NCBI GenBank assembly: GCA_030045935.1
Contig: JASIEN010000374.1
Span: forward strand, 1 to 10,166
Reading direction: 5' to 3'
From: Candidatus Sulfotelmatobacter sp.
GTDB taxonomy: Bacteria > Acidobacteriota > Terriglobia > Terriglobales > Acidobacteriaceae
Length of the DNA stretch: 10,166 nucleotides
The notes beneath the pieces were generated by a model, which was not told the origin of the DNA, did not search any database, and was given only the letters and a program-made list of their open reading frames with translations. The position numbers and the translations under genes were made by a program. Shown piece by piece: positions 1 through 7,575 of the stretch (position 1 is the stretch's first letter; the number at the start of each line of letters is the position of its first letter).

Positions 1-2
1 TC

Positions 3-1307
3 CAGGCCGATCGACCCGTATACGAGCATTACAAAATCACTGCCGACTGGCGCACATTCCGTCAATATTTTGCGCGGCTGGAAAAGCAGGGCATGGGCAT
101 CAACCTGGCCAGCTACGTTGGCGCCACGCAGGTTCGCCGCATGGTGCTCGGCGACAACGACGTTCAGCCGACAGCGCAACAACTCGATCAGATGAAAGCC
201 CTAGTTCGCGACGCAATGCAAGATGGCGCGGCCGGAGTTTCCACTGCGCTCGAATACGCGCCCGCACCTTACGCCAAAACCGATGAGCTGATCGCGCTTG
301 CCTCCGAAGGCGGAAAATTCGGCGGCATTTACGCCACCCATATGCGCAACGAAAGTGATTCTGTTCTCGAAGCCATCGATGAAGCCGTCCGCATAGGCCG
401 CGAAGCCCATGTGCCGGTCGAAATCTGGCACATAAAAGTCGCGGGCAAGAATAATTGGGGACGCATGCCCGACGTGGTTGCAAAAATCAACAAGGCCCGC
501 GCCAACGGTGCAGACGTCAGCGCTAATACTTACGCTTACACCGCATGGTTCAACGATCTTTCTGCCTTCATTCCGCAATGGGCGCATGACGGTGGGACGC
601 CAAAAATGGTTGAGCGCCTCAAAGATCCTGCCACGCGCCAGCGCATTCGCAACGACATGCTCACTCCCTCAAAAGATTGGGACAACGAATGGCAGGAAAT
701 CCCCGATCCCAGCGCCATCATGATCGGCGTCGTTCAGAATCCAAGAATGCTGCCGCTGCAAGGCAAGCGGCTATCGGAGATCGCTGCGCTGTGGAACAAG
801 GATCCCATGAATGCACTCTTCGATTTTCTCATCGAAGATCCCAACACCGGCGTAGCTGTCTTCGGCATGTCGCAGCCTGATGTAACTCTTGCGCTCCAAC
901 AGGGCTGGGTTTCCATCGACAACGATTCTTCCGGAGCTTCTCCCGAAGGCATTCTCGGCCAGGAGCATCCTCATCCGCGCGCCTACGGCACCTTTCCGCG
1001 CATCCTGCGGAAATATGTTCGTGAAGATAAGGCTTTGACTCTGGAAGACGCGATCCGCAAAATGAGCGCGCTCCCTGCCCAGCGCATGCGCCTCACTGAT
1101 CGCGGGGTTCTCAAGCAGGGCATGTGGGCGGATATGGTCATTTTCGATCCCGCGACCGTACGTGATCTTGCCACGTTCGAGAACCCGAATCAGTTTTCTG
1201 AAGGGATGGAATACGTGTTGGTGAATGGAGTGCCTGTGATCGACGAAAGCAAAATGACGGGAGCGCTTCCTGGGAAGGTTCTTCGCGGCCCAGGTTACGT
1301 GCCGTAG
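3..1307 (+). CDS. N-acyl-D-amino-acid deacylase (D-aminoacylase family amidohydrolase), C-terminal part
   Basis: The reading frame is open to the left edge, so the gene starts outside the window. The first ATG in frame, at 93, is internal. The visible 434 codons match the D-aminoacylase branch of the amidohydrolase superfamily, zinc enzymes that cleave N-acyl-D-amino acids to a free D-amino acid and a carboxylate. Motifs, numbered from the ATG at 93: ATHMRNES (His83) and WHIKVAG (His113, Lys115) for metal and substrate binding; SIDNDSSG with the likely catalytic Asp278; HPHPRAYGTFPRIL (293-306); and the C-terminal beta-sandwich strand GVLKQGMWADMVIFDP. The tail (MTGALPGKVLRGPG) is typical of the family. 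Missing are roughly the first 100-150 residues, which should carry the HxH metal motif and any signal peptide. Exact substrate cannot be read; a related amidase or dihydroorotase-like activity is possible but less likely. The gene converges on the minus-strand asmA gene. Confidence 0.88.
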   Translation, partial: QADRPVYEHYKITADWRTFRQYFARLEKQGMGINLASYVGATQVRRMVLGDNDVQPTAQQLDQMKALVRDAMQDGAAGVSTALEYAPAPYAKTDELIALASEGGKFGGIYATHMRNESDSVLEAIDEAVRIGREAHVPVEIWHIKVAGKNNWGRMPDVVAKINKARANGADVSANTYAYTAWFNDLSAFIPQWAHDGGTPKMVERLKDPATRQRIRNDMLTPSKDWDNEWQEIPDPSAIMIGVVQNPRMLPLQGKRLSEIAALWNKDPMNALFDFLIEDPNTGVAVFGMSQPDVTLALQQGWVSIDNDSSGASPEGILGQEHPHPRAYGTFPRILRKYVREDKALTLEDAIRKMSALPAQRMRLTDRGVLKQGMWADMVIFDPATVRDLATFENPNQFSEGMEYVLVNGVPVIDESKMTGALPGKVLRGPGYVP

Positions 1308-1404
1308 GTACTTCGGCGGGCAATGCAAAGAAAGCCGCGGCCAGCACCGGTCAATGTAGGGAGCCGCCTTCGGCTGCCCGGAGGTTCACTCCCAACAACA
1401 ATCG
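1308..1404. terminator. Convergent intergenic gap with a weak hairpin
   Basis: These 97 bases separate the stop codons of two converging genes. A hairpin at 1359-1378 has arms GGGAGCC and GGCTGCC. It forms 4 bp next to a GCCTTC loop, then a G:G mismatch, then 2 more bp. No T tract follows on either strand, so an intrinsic terminator is only a possibility. A second small stem, GGAG/CTCC around 1380-1392, lies beside it. Confidence 0.25.
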
Positions 1405-3987
1405 TTATTGTCTTTTCAACTTCGCTTGCGTCTCCGGAGCCTCTCTGACTGCCACCTTTGGCTCTGCTACAGTCCCGGTAATGTTGTACACAATTGAGCC
1501 CGTGCGGCCTGGCTTCACGCCATTCATCTGCGTCAAATCAAGATTCAACGCTGCTGCCAGCGATGCCGTTCCGCTCACCTCGTACACTCCGGCCGGAGAC
1601 ACGAGTTTGTTCTTACCGAGCTCAAACTGCCCGCTATGCAGGCCAATCTCGCCCGTCCAGCGCGAAATTCGCAATCCAGCCTCATCCTGGTTCAGCGAAA
1701 TGCGGGATACTGATCCATCTTTTACATCGAACTGCATTTCGCCTTCGGCTCCTTGCCAGAAAGCCGCCGCACTCCCACCGGACGCGCTTATTTGATAGGT
1801 TCCTTCCGCTGTTCCTGCCATTGAAGAGTCGTGAAAGACGCCGGCAATTTGTTGCAGCGAAATTCCTGTAAACGCACCCGTTCCTGCATACATTGGAGGG
1901 CTTGCGCTGAAATCCGCATGCCAATCGCCCTCATGTCTTCCGCCCAACACGTCCGCGCGAATATTCGTGAGCTTCACTTTTCCGTGGTCGAGGTCCAGTG
2001 CGGCAGTAACGTGTTCCGCGGAAACCCTGTGAATGCGCAAGCGGCGCACATTCACCTTGCCGGATGCGGCCAGATTTTGCAGAAAAGAAGGCGCATTCGA
2101 AGACGAACTAAGCAGCTGATACCACGCCCGGCGCCTTGATTGAGGACTAACCCATTCGGCAAGCTCGGTCAGCCCGACATTTTCCGTGTTCAGATCGAAG
2201 TGGACCAGGCACGTTGCCGGCAGTCCACATCCCCGCGGCAGAGAGATGTTGCCGGTCCAAACCGTATCCGCGGCGCGCGCGATCACCTTTTCCAGGCGTG
2301 CCTCATCGTGAGTCAGCTGTAACTGCACAGAAGAAATTTCGATCGGTCGGTTGACCCCCCGAATCCTGGCGCGAATGTTTCGCAATTGCACTTTGCCGGT
2401 CACAGCTGGCAAAGAGAATGCCGACTCGGGAGGAACGCTCCCTGACCACGATCCCGCAAGTTGCAAATCCATCTCTGCTGTGCCTTCCACGTTGGCTTGG
2501 ATCGCAGGCACTCCGAACATGTTCGCCAATCGCAGTGTGTGCGCGATCTCGCCTTCGCCTTGAATCGTCATTTCGTAACCAGTTCTCGAAAGCGACCCTC
2601 GCGCCTGAGCCGGCTGGGGCCGTCCCAGCGCGATCGGAAAAGGCCCAAACTCAATGCGCAGCCCATTTGGATCGGGCCAAGCCTCGGACGCCGTGCGTCG
2701 CAGAAACGTGCTTCCGGATTTGTCACGAACTGCCTCGGAACTCAACGACAACGGGACGCTCGCGGCTGTGAACGCCACATTCGTGTTCGCCGATTTCAAC
2801 ACCAGTTTCGTGATCTCTCCCCGGCCATGAAATTCCGCAGGAGATTTTCCATCCTCGTTGATTGCGAAATCCCCCTGCACACCGCCTGCGGCTGTTAAGT
2901 CCGCGGGAAGATTTTTTTTCGCCCGCTGTGCCAGTGCTGCCACTGAGCTGACGGGGATATCGTCAAGCTTCAGCGCCAGATCAACCTTGTGCACTCCAAG
3001 TAATCCGGCTTCGCCACGCAGCGAGATCACGCCCTCGCCCACGGGCGCACGGCACACAATTTCACGCATGATGGCATCGGTCGTGCTGTAGCGCCCGTCG
3101 CAGTGCGCCGCCAGTCGAATACCTTCGACCGTGGAGATGTCATAACGGTGAAAGTCACGAACCGATGTATCAGCTGCGATCTGCATGGCGCCTGGCGTCC
3201 CGCTCAATTTCGCGTCCAGCCGGAGTTCTCCGCGCCATCCTTTGTCATCGCCCGAGAAAAGCTTGCTCACCTGCCCGAGTTGCGAGCCGCTCCATTCCAT
3301 GCTGAATTGCAGTGGGGTTTCGCGCAAAGTTGAAGCGCGCTGCCACGTTCCATCCACGCGCAACAGACCGGTGTCGCTCACGTTCATATCGGTGCGCAGC
3401 GGCTCAGCCTTCAAACGCGCACCCCAGGTATTCTCCGATTCCTGCCACAAGGCAAAATCGGCGTTGAGCAGCGAGAAAGGTCTTTTTTCTTGTCCTGTTT
3501 TGAAGTTTATGCGGCCGGAACTCGCCTCAATGTAAGGAAAACCAGGGCGCGCCTCAGATTTGGATTTTGCCGTCGGCGCAAGCGGAGTATTCGCGGCCCG
3601 CTCCAGCAGGCTCCGCCAATTCCAGTGTCCATCTTCGCTGCGCACCAGATTCACGCTGGGTTCGGTCAGTTCCAGGCGCGCAATATCCAGCCGACCGCGC
3701 AGCAGTGAGGTGAGGCGCACCACGGCCGTAACCTCGCGAGAGCGCAGCATGGGTTCGGAACCGAACGCTGGAGCTTCGTAGACAACCAGATTGTCAAGAT
3801 CGAAACCCGGCTGGGGAAGGAAACGCAGGTGGACTGATCCAATGTCGACCGGGCGCGCGATGGCGCGACTCAAGGCGATGGTGATGCGGGTTTTCAGGCG
3901 CGAAACCCCGGGACGGATGAGAAATAAACACAGCAGAATTATCCCTGCTGCAATCACAAGCCGCCGCTTGGGAGCGAAGAGTTTCAC
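1405..3987 (-). CDS. AsmA family inner-membrane-anchored envelope protein
   Basis: The 860-residue product has a short basic N-terminus and one membrane segment at about residues 10-25 (LVIAAGIILLCLFLIR). A long, beta-strand-rich periplasmic body follows. The AsmA N-terminal signature is clear: a helix plus RPVDIGSVHLRFLPQPGFDLDNLVV (split here only by reading, residues 45-69) and then EPSVNLVRSEDGHWNWRSLL. The C-terminal end (GVYEVSGTASL, then GTVAEPKV) matches the closing AsmA repeats, so the protein looks complete. AsmA-like proteins (AsmA, TamB, YhdP, YdbH in E. coli) are bridge-like proteins tied to phospholipid transport and outer-membrane homeostasis; which subtype this is cannot be told. 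The start is GTG at 3987-3985, overlapping the upstream signal peptidase stop by 4 bases (GTGA), which predicts translational coupling. No strong Shine-Dalgarno sequence precedes it. Confidence 0.87.
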   Translation of the reverse strand: MKLFAPKRRLVIAAGIILLCLFLIRPGVSRLKTRITIALSRAIARPVDIGSVHLRFLPQPGFDLDNLVVYEAPAFGSEPMLRSREVTAVVRLTSLLRGRLDIARLELTEPSVNLVRSEDGHWNWRSLLERAANTPLAPTAKSKSEARPGFPYIEASSGRINFKTGQEKRPFSLLNADFALWQESENTWGARLKAEPLRTDMNVSDTGLLRVDGTWQRASTLRETPLQFSMEWSGSQLGQVSKLFSGDDKGWRGELRLDAKLSGTPGAMQIAADTSVRDFHRYDISTVEGIRLAAHCDGRYSTTDAIMREIVCRAPVGEGVISLRGEAGLLGVHKVDLALKLDDIPVSSVAALAQRAKKNLPADLTAAGGVQGDFAINEDGKSPAEFHGRGEITKLVLKSANTNVAFTAASVPLSLSSEAVRDKSGSTFLRRTASEAWPDPNGLRIEFGPFPIALGRPQPAQARGSLSRTGYEMTIQGEGEIAHTLRLANMFGVPAIQANVEGTAEMDLQLAGSWSGSVPPESAFSLPAVTGKVQLRNIRARIRGVNRPIEISSVQLQLTHDEARLEKVIARAADTVWTGNISLPRGCGLPATCLVHFDLNTENVGLTELAEWVSPQSRRRAWYQLLSSSSNAPSFLQNLAASGKVNVRRLRIHRVSAEHVTAALDLDHGKVKLTNIRADVLGGRHEGDWHADFSASPPMYAGTGAFTGISLQQIAGVFHDSSMAGTAEGTYQISASGGSAAAFWQGAEGEMQFDVKDGSVSRISLNQDEAGLRISRWTGEIGLHSGQFELGKNKLVSPAGVYEVSGTASLAAALNLDLTQMNGVKPGRTGSIVYNITGTVAEPKVAVREAPETQAKLKRQ

Positions 3988-4796
3988 CGTACCACTTTCA
4001 GCGTGCGCCGCCAGCGAGTTTCGTCAAAGAAATGCAGCACGACGTGCGCCAGAAATCCTAGCCGGTCTCCGATGCTGGTTCGCGTGTATTGGTCGGCAGG
4101 CGTTTCGAAAGACCAATAGATGAACATCGGACGCCCAATCACGTTTTCCTTCGGAATAAATCCCCAATAACGGCTGTCCAGACTGACACCGCGGTGATCG
4201 CCCATAGCGAAGTAGTGTCCCGCAGGCACGACCAGATCGTCCCCCTGAATGTGCAGCGGCAGCTCTGCCGCCCAACTCGGAGAAATATTCGGATCGCCGG
4301 GCTGGGGCGGCACAGCAGGAAAATTATTGCGATAAGAATCCGAAGGATCGTCCCGATCGTGGTCTATGTAGGGTTCATCGAGCTTCTGACCATTGCGGTA
4401 AACCACGCCGTCACGCAGATGAATGCGATCGCCGGGAATTCCAATGATGCGCTTGACCACATAAGTACCCAAATAAGCCGCATCTGGATGCAGAAAAACC
4501 ACGATGTCGCCGCGGTGTATGTCACGATAGGGCACCAAGGGGCCCACCCAGGAAGTCTTGGGCGCAAACTGGACGCGGTTTACGAACACGTGATCGCCGA
4601 TCAGCAGCGTGTCTTCCATCGAACTGGAAGGAATCTCGAAGGCCTGCACAACGAAAGTGATGATGAACAGTCCCGTCACCAGAACAGCCGCCAGCGACGC
4701 CAGAAATTCGACCGTAGTTTCCTTCGGCTTCTCAGGAGCTTCGTCGTTTTTGTCTTTGTTCTTCCGCTTACTTTCGTCCTTAGCCACCGTAGCCAT
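3984..4796 (-). CDS. lepB: Signal peptidase I, divergent paralogue
   Basis: This 270-residue type I signal peptidase cleaves signal peptides from exported proteins on the outer face of the cytoplasmic membrane. The first 28 residues are very rich in Lys, Glu and Asp and should be cytoplasmic. One membrane segment spans about 31-52. Box B (IPSSSMEDTLLIGD) carries the nucleophile Ser59; box D (VVKRIIGIPGDR) carries the general base Lys115. Box E reads GDHRGVSLDSRYWG (199-212), whereas the usual form is GDNRDNSxDSRYWG: Asp207 and Arg209 are kept but Asn201, Asp203 and Asn204 equivalents are changed. Catalytic residues are intact, so it is probably active, perhaps with altered specificity. The ATG at 4796 follows a 110-bp leader and has no obvious Shine-Dalgarno sequence. 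Its paralogue lies directly upstream, and its stop overlaps asmA. Confidence 0.92.
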   Translation of the reverse strand: MATVAKDESKRKNKDKNDEAPEKPKETTVEFLASLAAVLVTGLFIITFVVQAFEIPSSSMEDTLLIGDHVFVNRVQFAPKTSWVGPLVPYRDIHRGDIVVFLHPDAAYLGTYVVKRIIGIPGDRIHLRDGVVYRNGQKLDEPYIDHDRDDPSDSYRNNFPAVPPQPGDPNISPSWAAELPLHIQGDDLVVPAGHYFAMGDHRGVSLDSRYWGFIPKENVIGRPMFIYWSFETPADQYTRTSIGDRLGFLAHVVLHFFDETRWRRTLKVVR

Positions 4797-4906
4797 ATCT
4801 GTCTTGAGTCGAGGAGTTTTTGTAATCGTGTAGTTTGATTGAGAATCAAATGCGATGCGGGTACGAAATTACAAGGTAACCCGATTAGAAAATTGCAAAA
4901 TCTTTT
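4797..4906 (-). promoter_or_regulatory. AT-rich leader of the second lepB, with a palindrome and a weak promoter candidate
   Basis: This spacer between the two lepB genes contains a perfect 7-bp inverted repeat with a 3-base centre, TTTGATT-GAG-AATCAAA, at 4834-4850. Upstream on the minus strand there is a possible promoter: TTGCAA (4898-4893), 19 bases, then TGTAAT (4873-4868). The -10 matches consensus at 5 of 6 positions, but the -35 is weak and the spacing long. If this promoter is used, the palindrome lies just downstream of the expected transcription start, where an operator or a leader stem could act. This could give lepB2-independent expression of the second lepB and asmA. Confidence 0.3.
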
Positions 4907-5767
4907 TTACTTTACCAGCCTTAGCGTCCTGTTCCACCTCGTGACCTGAAAAACGTGCGTCAGCAGGTAGGCGAAATGATACAGCCTATCGCCGACCGAT
5001 GAGGGTACAGTCGGATCCATCTCACTGCCCCGTACCGACCAGTAGATAACCAGCGGCCTGCCGATAATGTTAGCCTTCGGAACAAAGCCCCAGTAGCGGC
5101 TGTCATAGCTGTTGTCCCGATTGTCTCCCATAACGAAATAACTGCCCTCAGGAACGATCAGCTCTCCATCCTCCACCAGCTTGCGCATCTGCACCCACCA
5201 CTCTGGAGTAGGACCGGAGAGCACATCGGTGCGCGGGAAATTGTCGCGAAACATGTCATCGCTCGGCCGGGTGAAATGCGCGTAGGGTTCCGTCAATGCT
5301 GTTCCGTTGACGTATACCTTCTTATTCACCAGCCGCAGGCGGTCCCCCGGTATACCGATTACCCGCTTCACAAAATGCTGCGTGGGATTGACCGGATAGT
5401 GGAACACAACAATGTCTCCCCGCCGCACCCTGCGATAGGGCATGAAGAAATCGGCGAAGCCGCCTCCACCATAGCAAAGCTTGTTCACCAGAAGGTAGTC
5501 GCCGATCAGCAACGTGTTTTCCATTGATGGCGACGGAATCTGAAACGCCTGCACGATAAACGTGATTACGAAAACGGCAATCACTACCGTTCCCATCAAA
5601 GACTGTAGCGAGGCGATCAGGCCCGGCGCCCATGAGCCCGCAACCTGACGCGCAGCCATGGATTCCGCAGGCTTTTGCTCAGGGGGAACGCCTTCTGGCA
5701 TAACCGCGTCGGGAGAAGGACTCGCCGGTACTTGGTCCGCCGGAATATTTTCTACTGGTGAATTCAT
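4907..5767 (-). CDS. lepB: Signal peptidase I, canonical paralogue
   Basis: This 286-residue type I signal peptidase has a Pro- and Glu-rich cytoplasmic N-terminus (about 1-45) and one clear membrane segment at about 57-75. Box B (IPSPSMENTLLIGD) holds the nucleophile Ser81. Box D (FVKRVIGIPGDR) holds the general base Lys134. Box E is textbook: GDNRDNSYDSRYWGFVP (214-230), with Asp222 and Arg224. The protein ends in VTRWNRTLRLVK; the downstream paralogue has the matching ETRWRRTLKVVR, a tail beyond the catalytic core that ties the two as duplicates. The ATG at 5767 lies only 5 bases after the rnc stop, so the two are almost certainly co-transcribed. The Shine-Dalgarno sequence is weak. In-frame ATGs at residues 23 and 37 could also serve, because the first 45 residues are poorly conserved in the family. 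Confidence 0.95.
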   Translation of the reverse strand: MNSPVENIPADQVPASPSPDAVMPEGVPPEQKPAESMAARQVAGSWAPGLIASLQSLMGTVVIAVFVITFIVQAFQIPSPSMENTLLIGDYLLVNKLCYGGGGFADFFMPYRRVRRGDIVVFHYPVNPTQHFVKRVIGIPGDRLRLVNKKVYVNGTALTEPYAHFTRPSDDMFRDNFPRTDVLSGPTPEWWVQMRKLVEDGELIVPEGSYFVMGDNRDNSYDSRYWGFVPKANIIGRPLVIYWSVRGSEMDPTVPSSVGDRLYHFAYLLTHVFQVTRWNRTLRLVK

Positions 5768-5772
5768 TTACT

Positions 5773-6582
5773 TCAGCTCTGCTTTTCCGCGACCCTTGAC
5801 TCGCGCATGAGCTTCGCGCCTGACGATTGCGGACGCGATGCCAAATAAGCCAACAATTGCCTGGCCGCATCCTGCTCAGCTGTTTTCTTGGTAGAACCCT
5901 GGGCCCGGCCTACAAATTCCGCCTGTCCGCCTCCATTCTTCGAGTTCAGACGCACTTCCACTGTAAATGTCTTATTGTGCTCTGGTCCTGCCTCTTGCAC
6001 CAGCAAGTACGCGGGCTGGGGCATTCCCAACCCCTGCAACGTTTCCTGCAGCGCCGATTTGAAGTCGGTCATGGGCAAAGCGCCGCCGTCGCGCTCCATG
6101 CGTTCCAGTTCCGGCGCAAGAATTTCGTACAAAATAAACACCCGCGCGGGCGCCATTCCCCCATCCAGGTAGATGGCCGCAATGATTGCCTCCAGGGCAT
6201 CGACAAGCAACGCCGTTTTGCCGCGGCCTCCGCTTTTTTCTTCTCCCCGCCCCAAACGGAGATAGTGGCCCAGCTCCAGACGTTGCGCCACACGTATTAG
6301 ATGCCTCTCGCTGACAATGTGCGCGCGCAGCTTTGAAAGCTCCCCCTCGCGAAATTGCGGAAAACGGTGAAACAATTCCTCGGTGGTCACGAGCGACAGC
6401 ACCGCGTCTCCCAGAAACTCCAGTTGTTCATTGTCGTCGACTTTGTATTTAGTGTCGTGCGGCTGCTGTGCTTCCTGTTCGCGAGCCTGCGAACTGTGGG
6501 TGAGGGCCTGCTCGATCACCGATCGTCGGTGGAAGTGATAACCAATCGCTGTCTCGAGCGCCGTGATTTCCCGTTCCTTCAT
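5773..6582 (-). CDS. rnc: Ribonuclease III
   Basis: RNase III is a Mg-dependent endonuclease that cuts double-stranded RNA in rRNA precursors and some mRNAs. The 269-residue protein has the catalytic domain (about 8-160) and a C-terminal double-stranded-RNA-binding domain (about 172-248, from DFKSALQETLQ to TAEQDAARQLLAYL). The signature NEQLEFLGDAVL (51-62) supplies Glu52, Glu55 and Asp59, and LVDALEAIIAAIYLDGG supplies Asp128 and Glu131, equivalent to E. coli Glu38, Glu41, Asp45, Asp114 and Glu117. Two small oddities: the common Arg/Lys in NE(R/K)LEFLGD is Gln53, and about 15 extra polar residues (roughly 33-49) precede the signature. The C-terminal 20 residues are an unconserved tail. The ATG at 6582 has no clear Shine-Dalgarno sequence. 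It heads the tight rnc-lepB-lepB-asmA cluster. Confidence 0.95.
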   Translation of the reverse strand: MKEREITALETAIGYHFHRRSVIEQALTHSSQAREQEAQQPHDTKYKVDDNEQLEFLGDAVLSLVTTEELFHRFPQFREGELSKLRAHIVSERHLIRVAQRLELGHYLRLGRGEEKSGGRGKTALLVDALEAIIAAIYLDGGMAPARVFILYEILAPELERMERDGGALPMTDFKSALQETLQGLGMPQPAYLLVQEAGPEHNKTFTVEVRLNSKNGGGQAEFVGRAQGSTKKTAEQDAARQLLAYLASRPQSSGAKLMRESRVAEKQS

Positions 6583-6706
6583 TTTGAAACCAGAATTGCT
6601 CTGCTGCCGTGCTACCCAACGAGAGTTTAGGCGGATGTCGTTCCGAATCGAGCCGAAGGCTCGGTGAGGAACCTGCTTTTCACTCTTCTATAGGAAGCGT
6701 TGCTTC
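6583..6706 (-). terminator. Spacer with two hairpins between the TPR gene and rnc
   Basis: Directly after the TPR stop codon (minus strand) lies a 5-bp stem, GAAGC-AAC-GCTTC (6706-6694). About 30 bases on lies a perfect 6-bp GC-rich stem, CGAGCC-TTC-GGCTCG (6663-6649). Neither is followed by a T run, so a classical intrinsic terminator is not shown; the stems may attenuate readthrough or stabilise a 3' end. I found no convincing -35/-10 pair for rnc, although a TAAACT resembling a -10 lies at 6631-6626 on the minus strand. Confidence 0.3.
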
Positions 6707-7555
6707 TTACTTCGGCGCCGGGTTCGTTCCTCCGGTCAATCGCGTGAGCCGGTCTTTTTCTTTGCGCGCGGCATCCCCGGTTGCCGTGCCTTCCTTGGTC
6801 AGAGTGACCGCCTGATCGGCGTACTTCAGCGCGTCAGGATAGCGGTCCTCCTGGTCCAGCGTCAGCGACAGCCGCAGCACAGCCACCGGATCTACCTGCT
6901 GCGGATACGCGTCAATCGACTTCTTCAAATCCGCCTCGGCATCCGGCCACGCCTTCGCGTTGAAATCGAGCGTGCCCAAGATCTCATAGGCCTCCGAACG
7001 CAAGAAGTTCTTGAAAGCCTGCAACTGCTCTGGCGGATATCCCGCCGTCGGCAAATCTGTGTCTACCGTTACCAAGGCGCGCTGGGCGTCTTTTCGCGCC
7101 TCCGCCAGCTTCTGATCGCGGTCGAGATCAGTATCGCGTGTTCGCTCCGCCAATACTTGCGACACGGCCAGGAGCGCCTCCGGATCGTCGGGGTCGTAAC
7201 TGAGTACTTTTTGCGCCATCTCCAACATCTTCTCGCCGTTGTTGGCCTGCTGATAGCCGCGCATTGTCGCTTTGTAAACCAGGGCCCGCAATTCGCTCTC
7301 CGGATACTTGGCCGCGAAATCGTTCGCCGCCTTTTCCTGCGCAGCAGGATCATTCACGGCGATGATCGCCTTGTAGGCATCGAACTCCGCCTGCGTTTTG
7401 GCCTGAGGTGGCCGCTTCCCCGGCGTTTGAGTGGATGCCTGGCCCGCCGGCGGATTCTGCTGCGCCGACGAGGCATTGCCTTGCGCGAAGCCGCTACCTG
7501 CGAAGCCCAATGCCGCCACGCCCAGTACCGCGATAACTGCCGCCTCTCGCTTCAT
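6707..7555 (-). CDS. Exported tetratricopeptide-repeat protein, small
   Basis: I chose the ATG at 7555 (282 residues) over an in-frame ATG at 7636, because GGGAG lies 5 bases upstream and a clean signal peptide follows directly. That signal has a basic start (MKRE), a hydrophobic core at about 5-19 and a probable cut after GFA24. A Q/P/S-rich linker (about 25-52) leads into helical repeats. TPR-like units are visible at about 88-135 (with LVYKATMRGYQQANNGEKM and VLSYDPDDPEALLAV), about 186-222 (EILGTLDFNAKAWPDAEADL) and about 226-258. TPRs are protein-binding scaffolds; no catalytic domain is seen. The partner and pathway are unknown. It shares architecture (signal, Q-rich linker, C-terminal TPRs) with the gene upstream and is probably expressed with it. 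The extension to 7636 would have to translate an inverted repeat and gives a non-signal N-terminus. Confidence 0.85.
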   Translation of the reverse strand: MKREAAVIAVLGVAALGFAGSGFAQGNASSAQQNPPAGQASTQTPGKRPPQAKTQAEFDAYKAIIAVNDPAAQEKAANDFAAKYPESELRALVYKATMRGYQQANNGEKMLEMAQKVLSYDPDDPEALLAVSQVLAERTRDTDLDRDQKLAEARKDAQRALVTVDTDLPTAGYPPEQLQAFKNFLRSEAYEILGTLDFNAKAWPDAEADLKKSIDAYPQQVDPVAVLRLSLTLDQEDRYPDALKYADQAVTLTKEGTATGDAARKEKDRLTRLTGGTNPAPK

Positions 7556-7560
7556 GCGTT

Positions 7561-7565
7561 CTCCC
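7561..7565 (-). promoter_or_regulatory. Shine-Dalgarno site of the small TPR gene
   Basis: GGGAG on the minus strand sits 5 bases before the ATG at 7555. It is the best ribosome-binding site near this gene and decides its start. Confidence 0.65.
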
Positions 7566-7575
7566 GAATCGTTTT

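Noticed and set aside
771..1328. 185-codon minus-strand ORF antisense to the deacylase
   Set aside because: The plus frame carries conserved amidohydrolase motifs throughout; the antisense product looks random.
4089..4838. 249-codon plus-strand ORF antisense to the second lepB
   Set aside because: It mirrors a clearly conserved signal peptidase, has no recognisable domain, and is explained by GC-rich codon use on the other strand.
4835..4849. FNR/CRP-type site TTGAT-N5-ATCAA
   Set aside because: The FNR consensus has a 4-base centre, here it is 5, so I keep only the neutral description of a palindrome.
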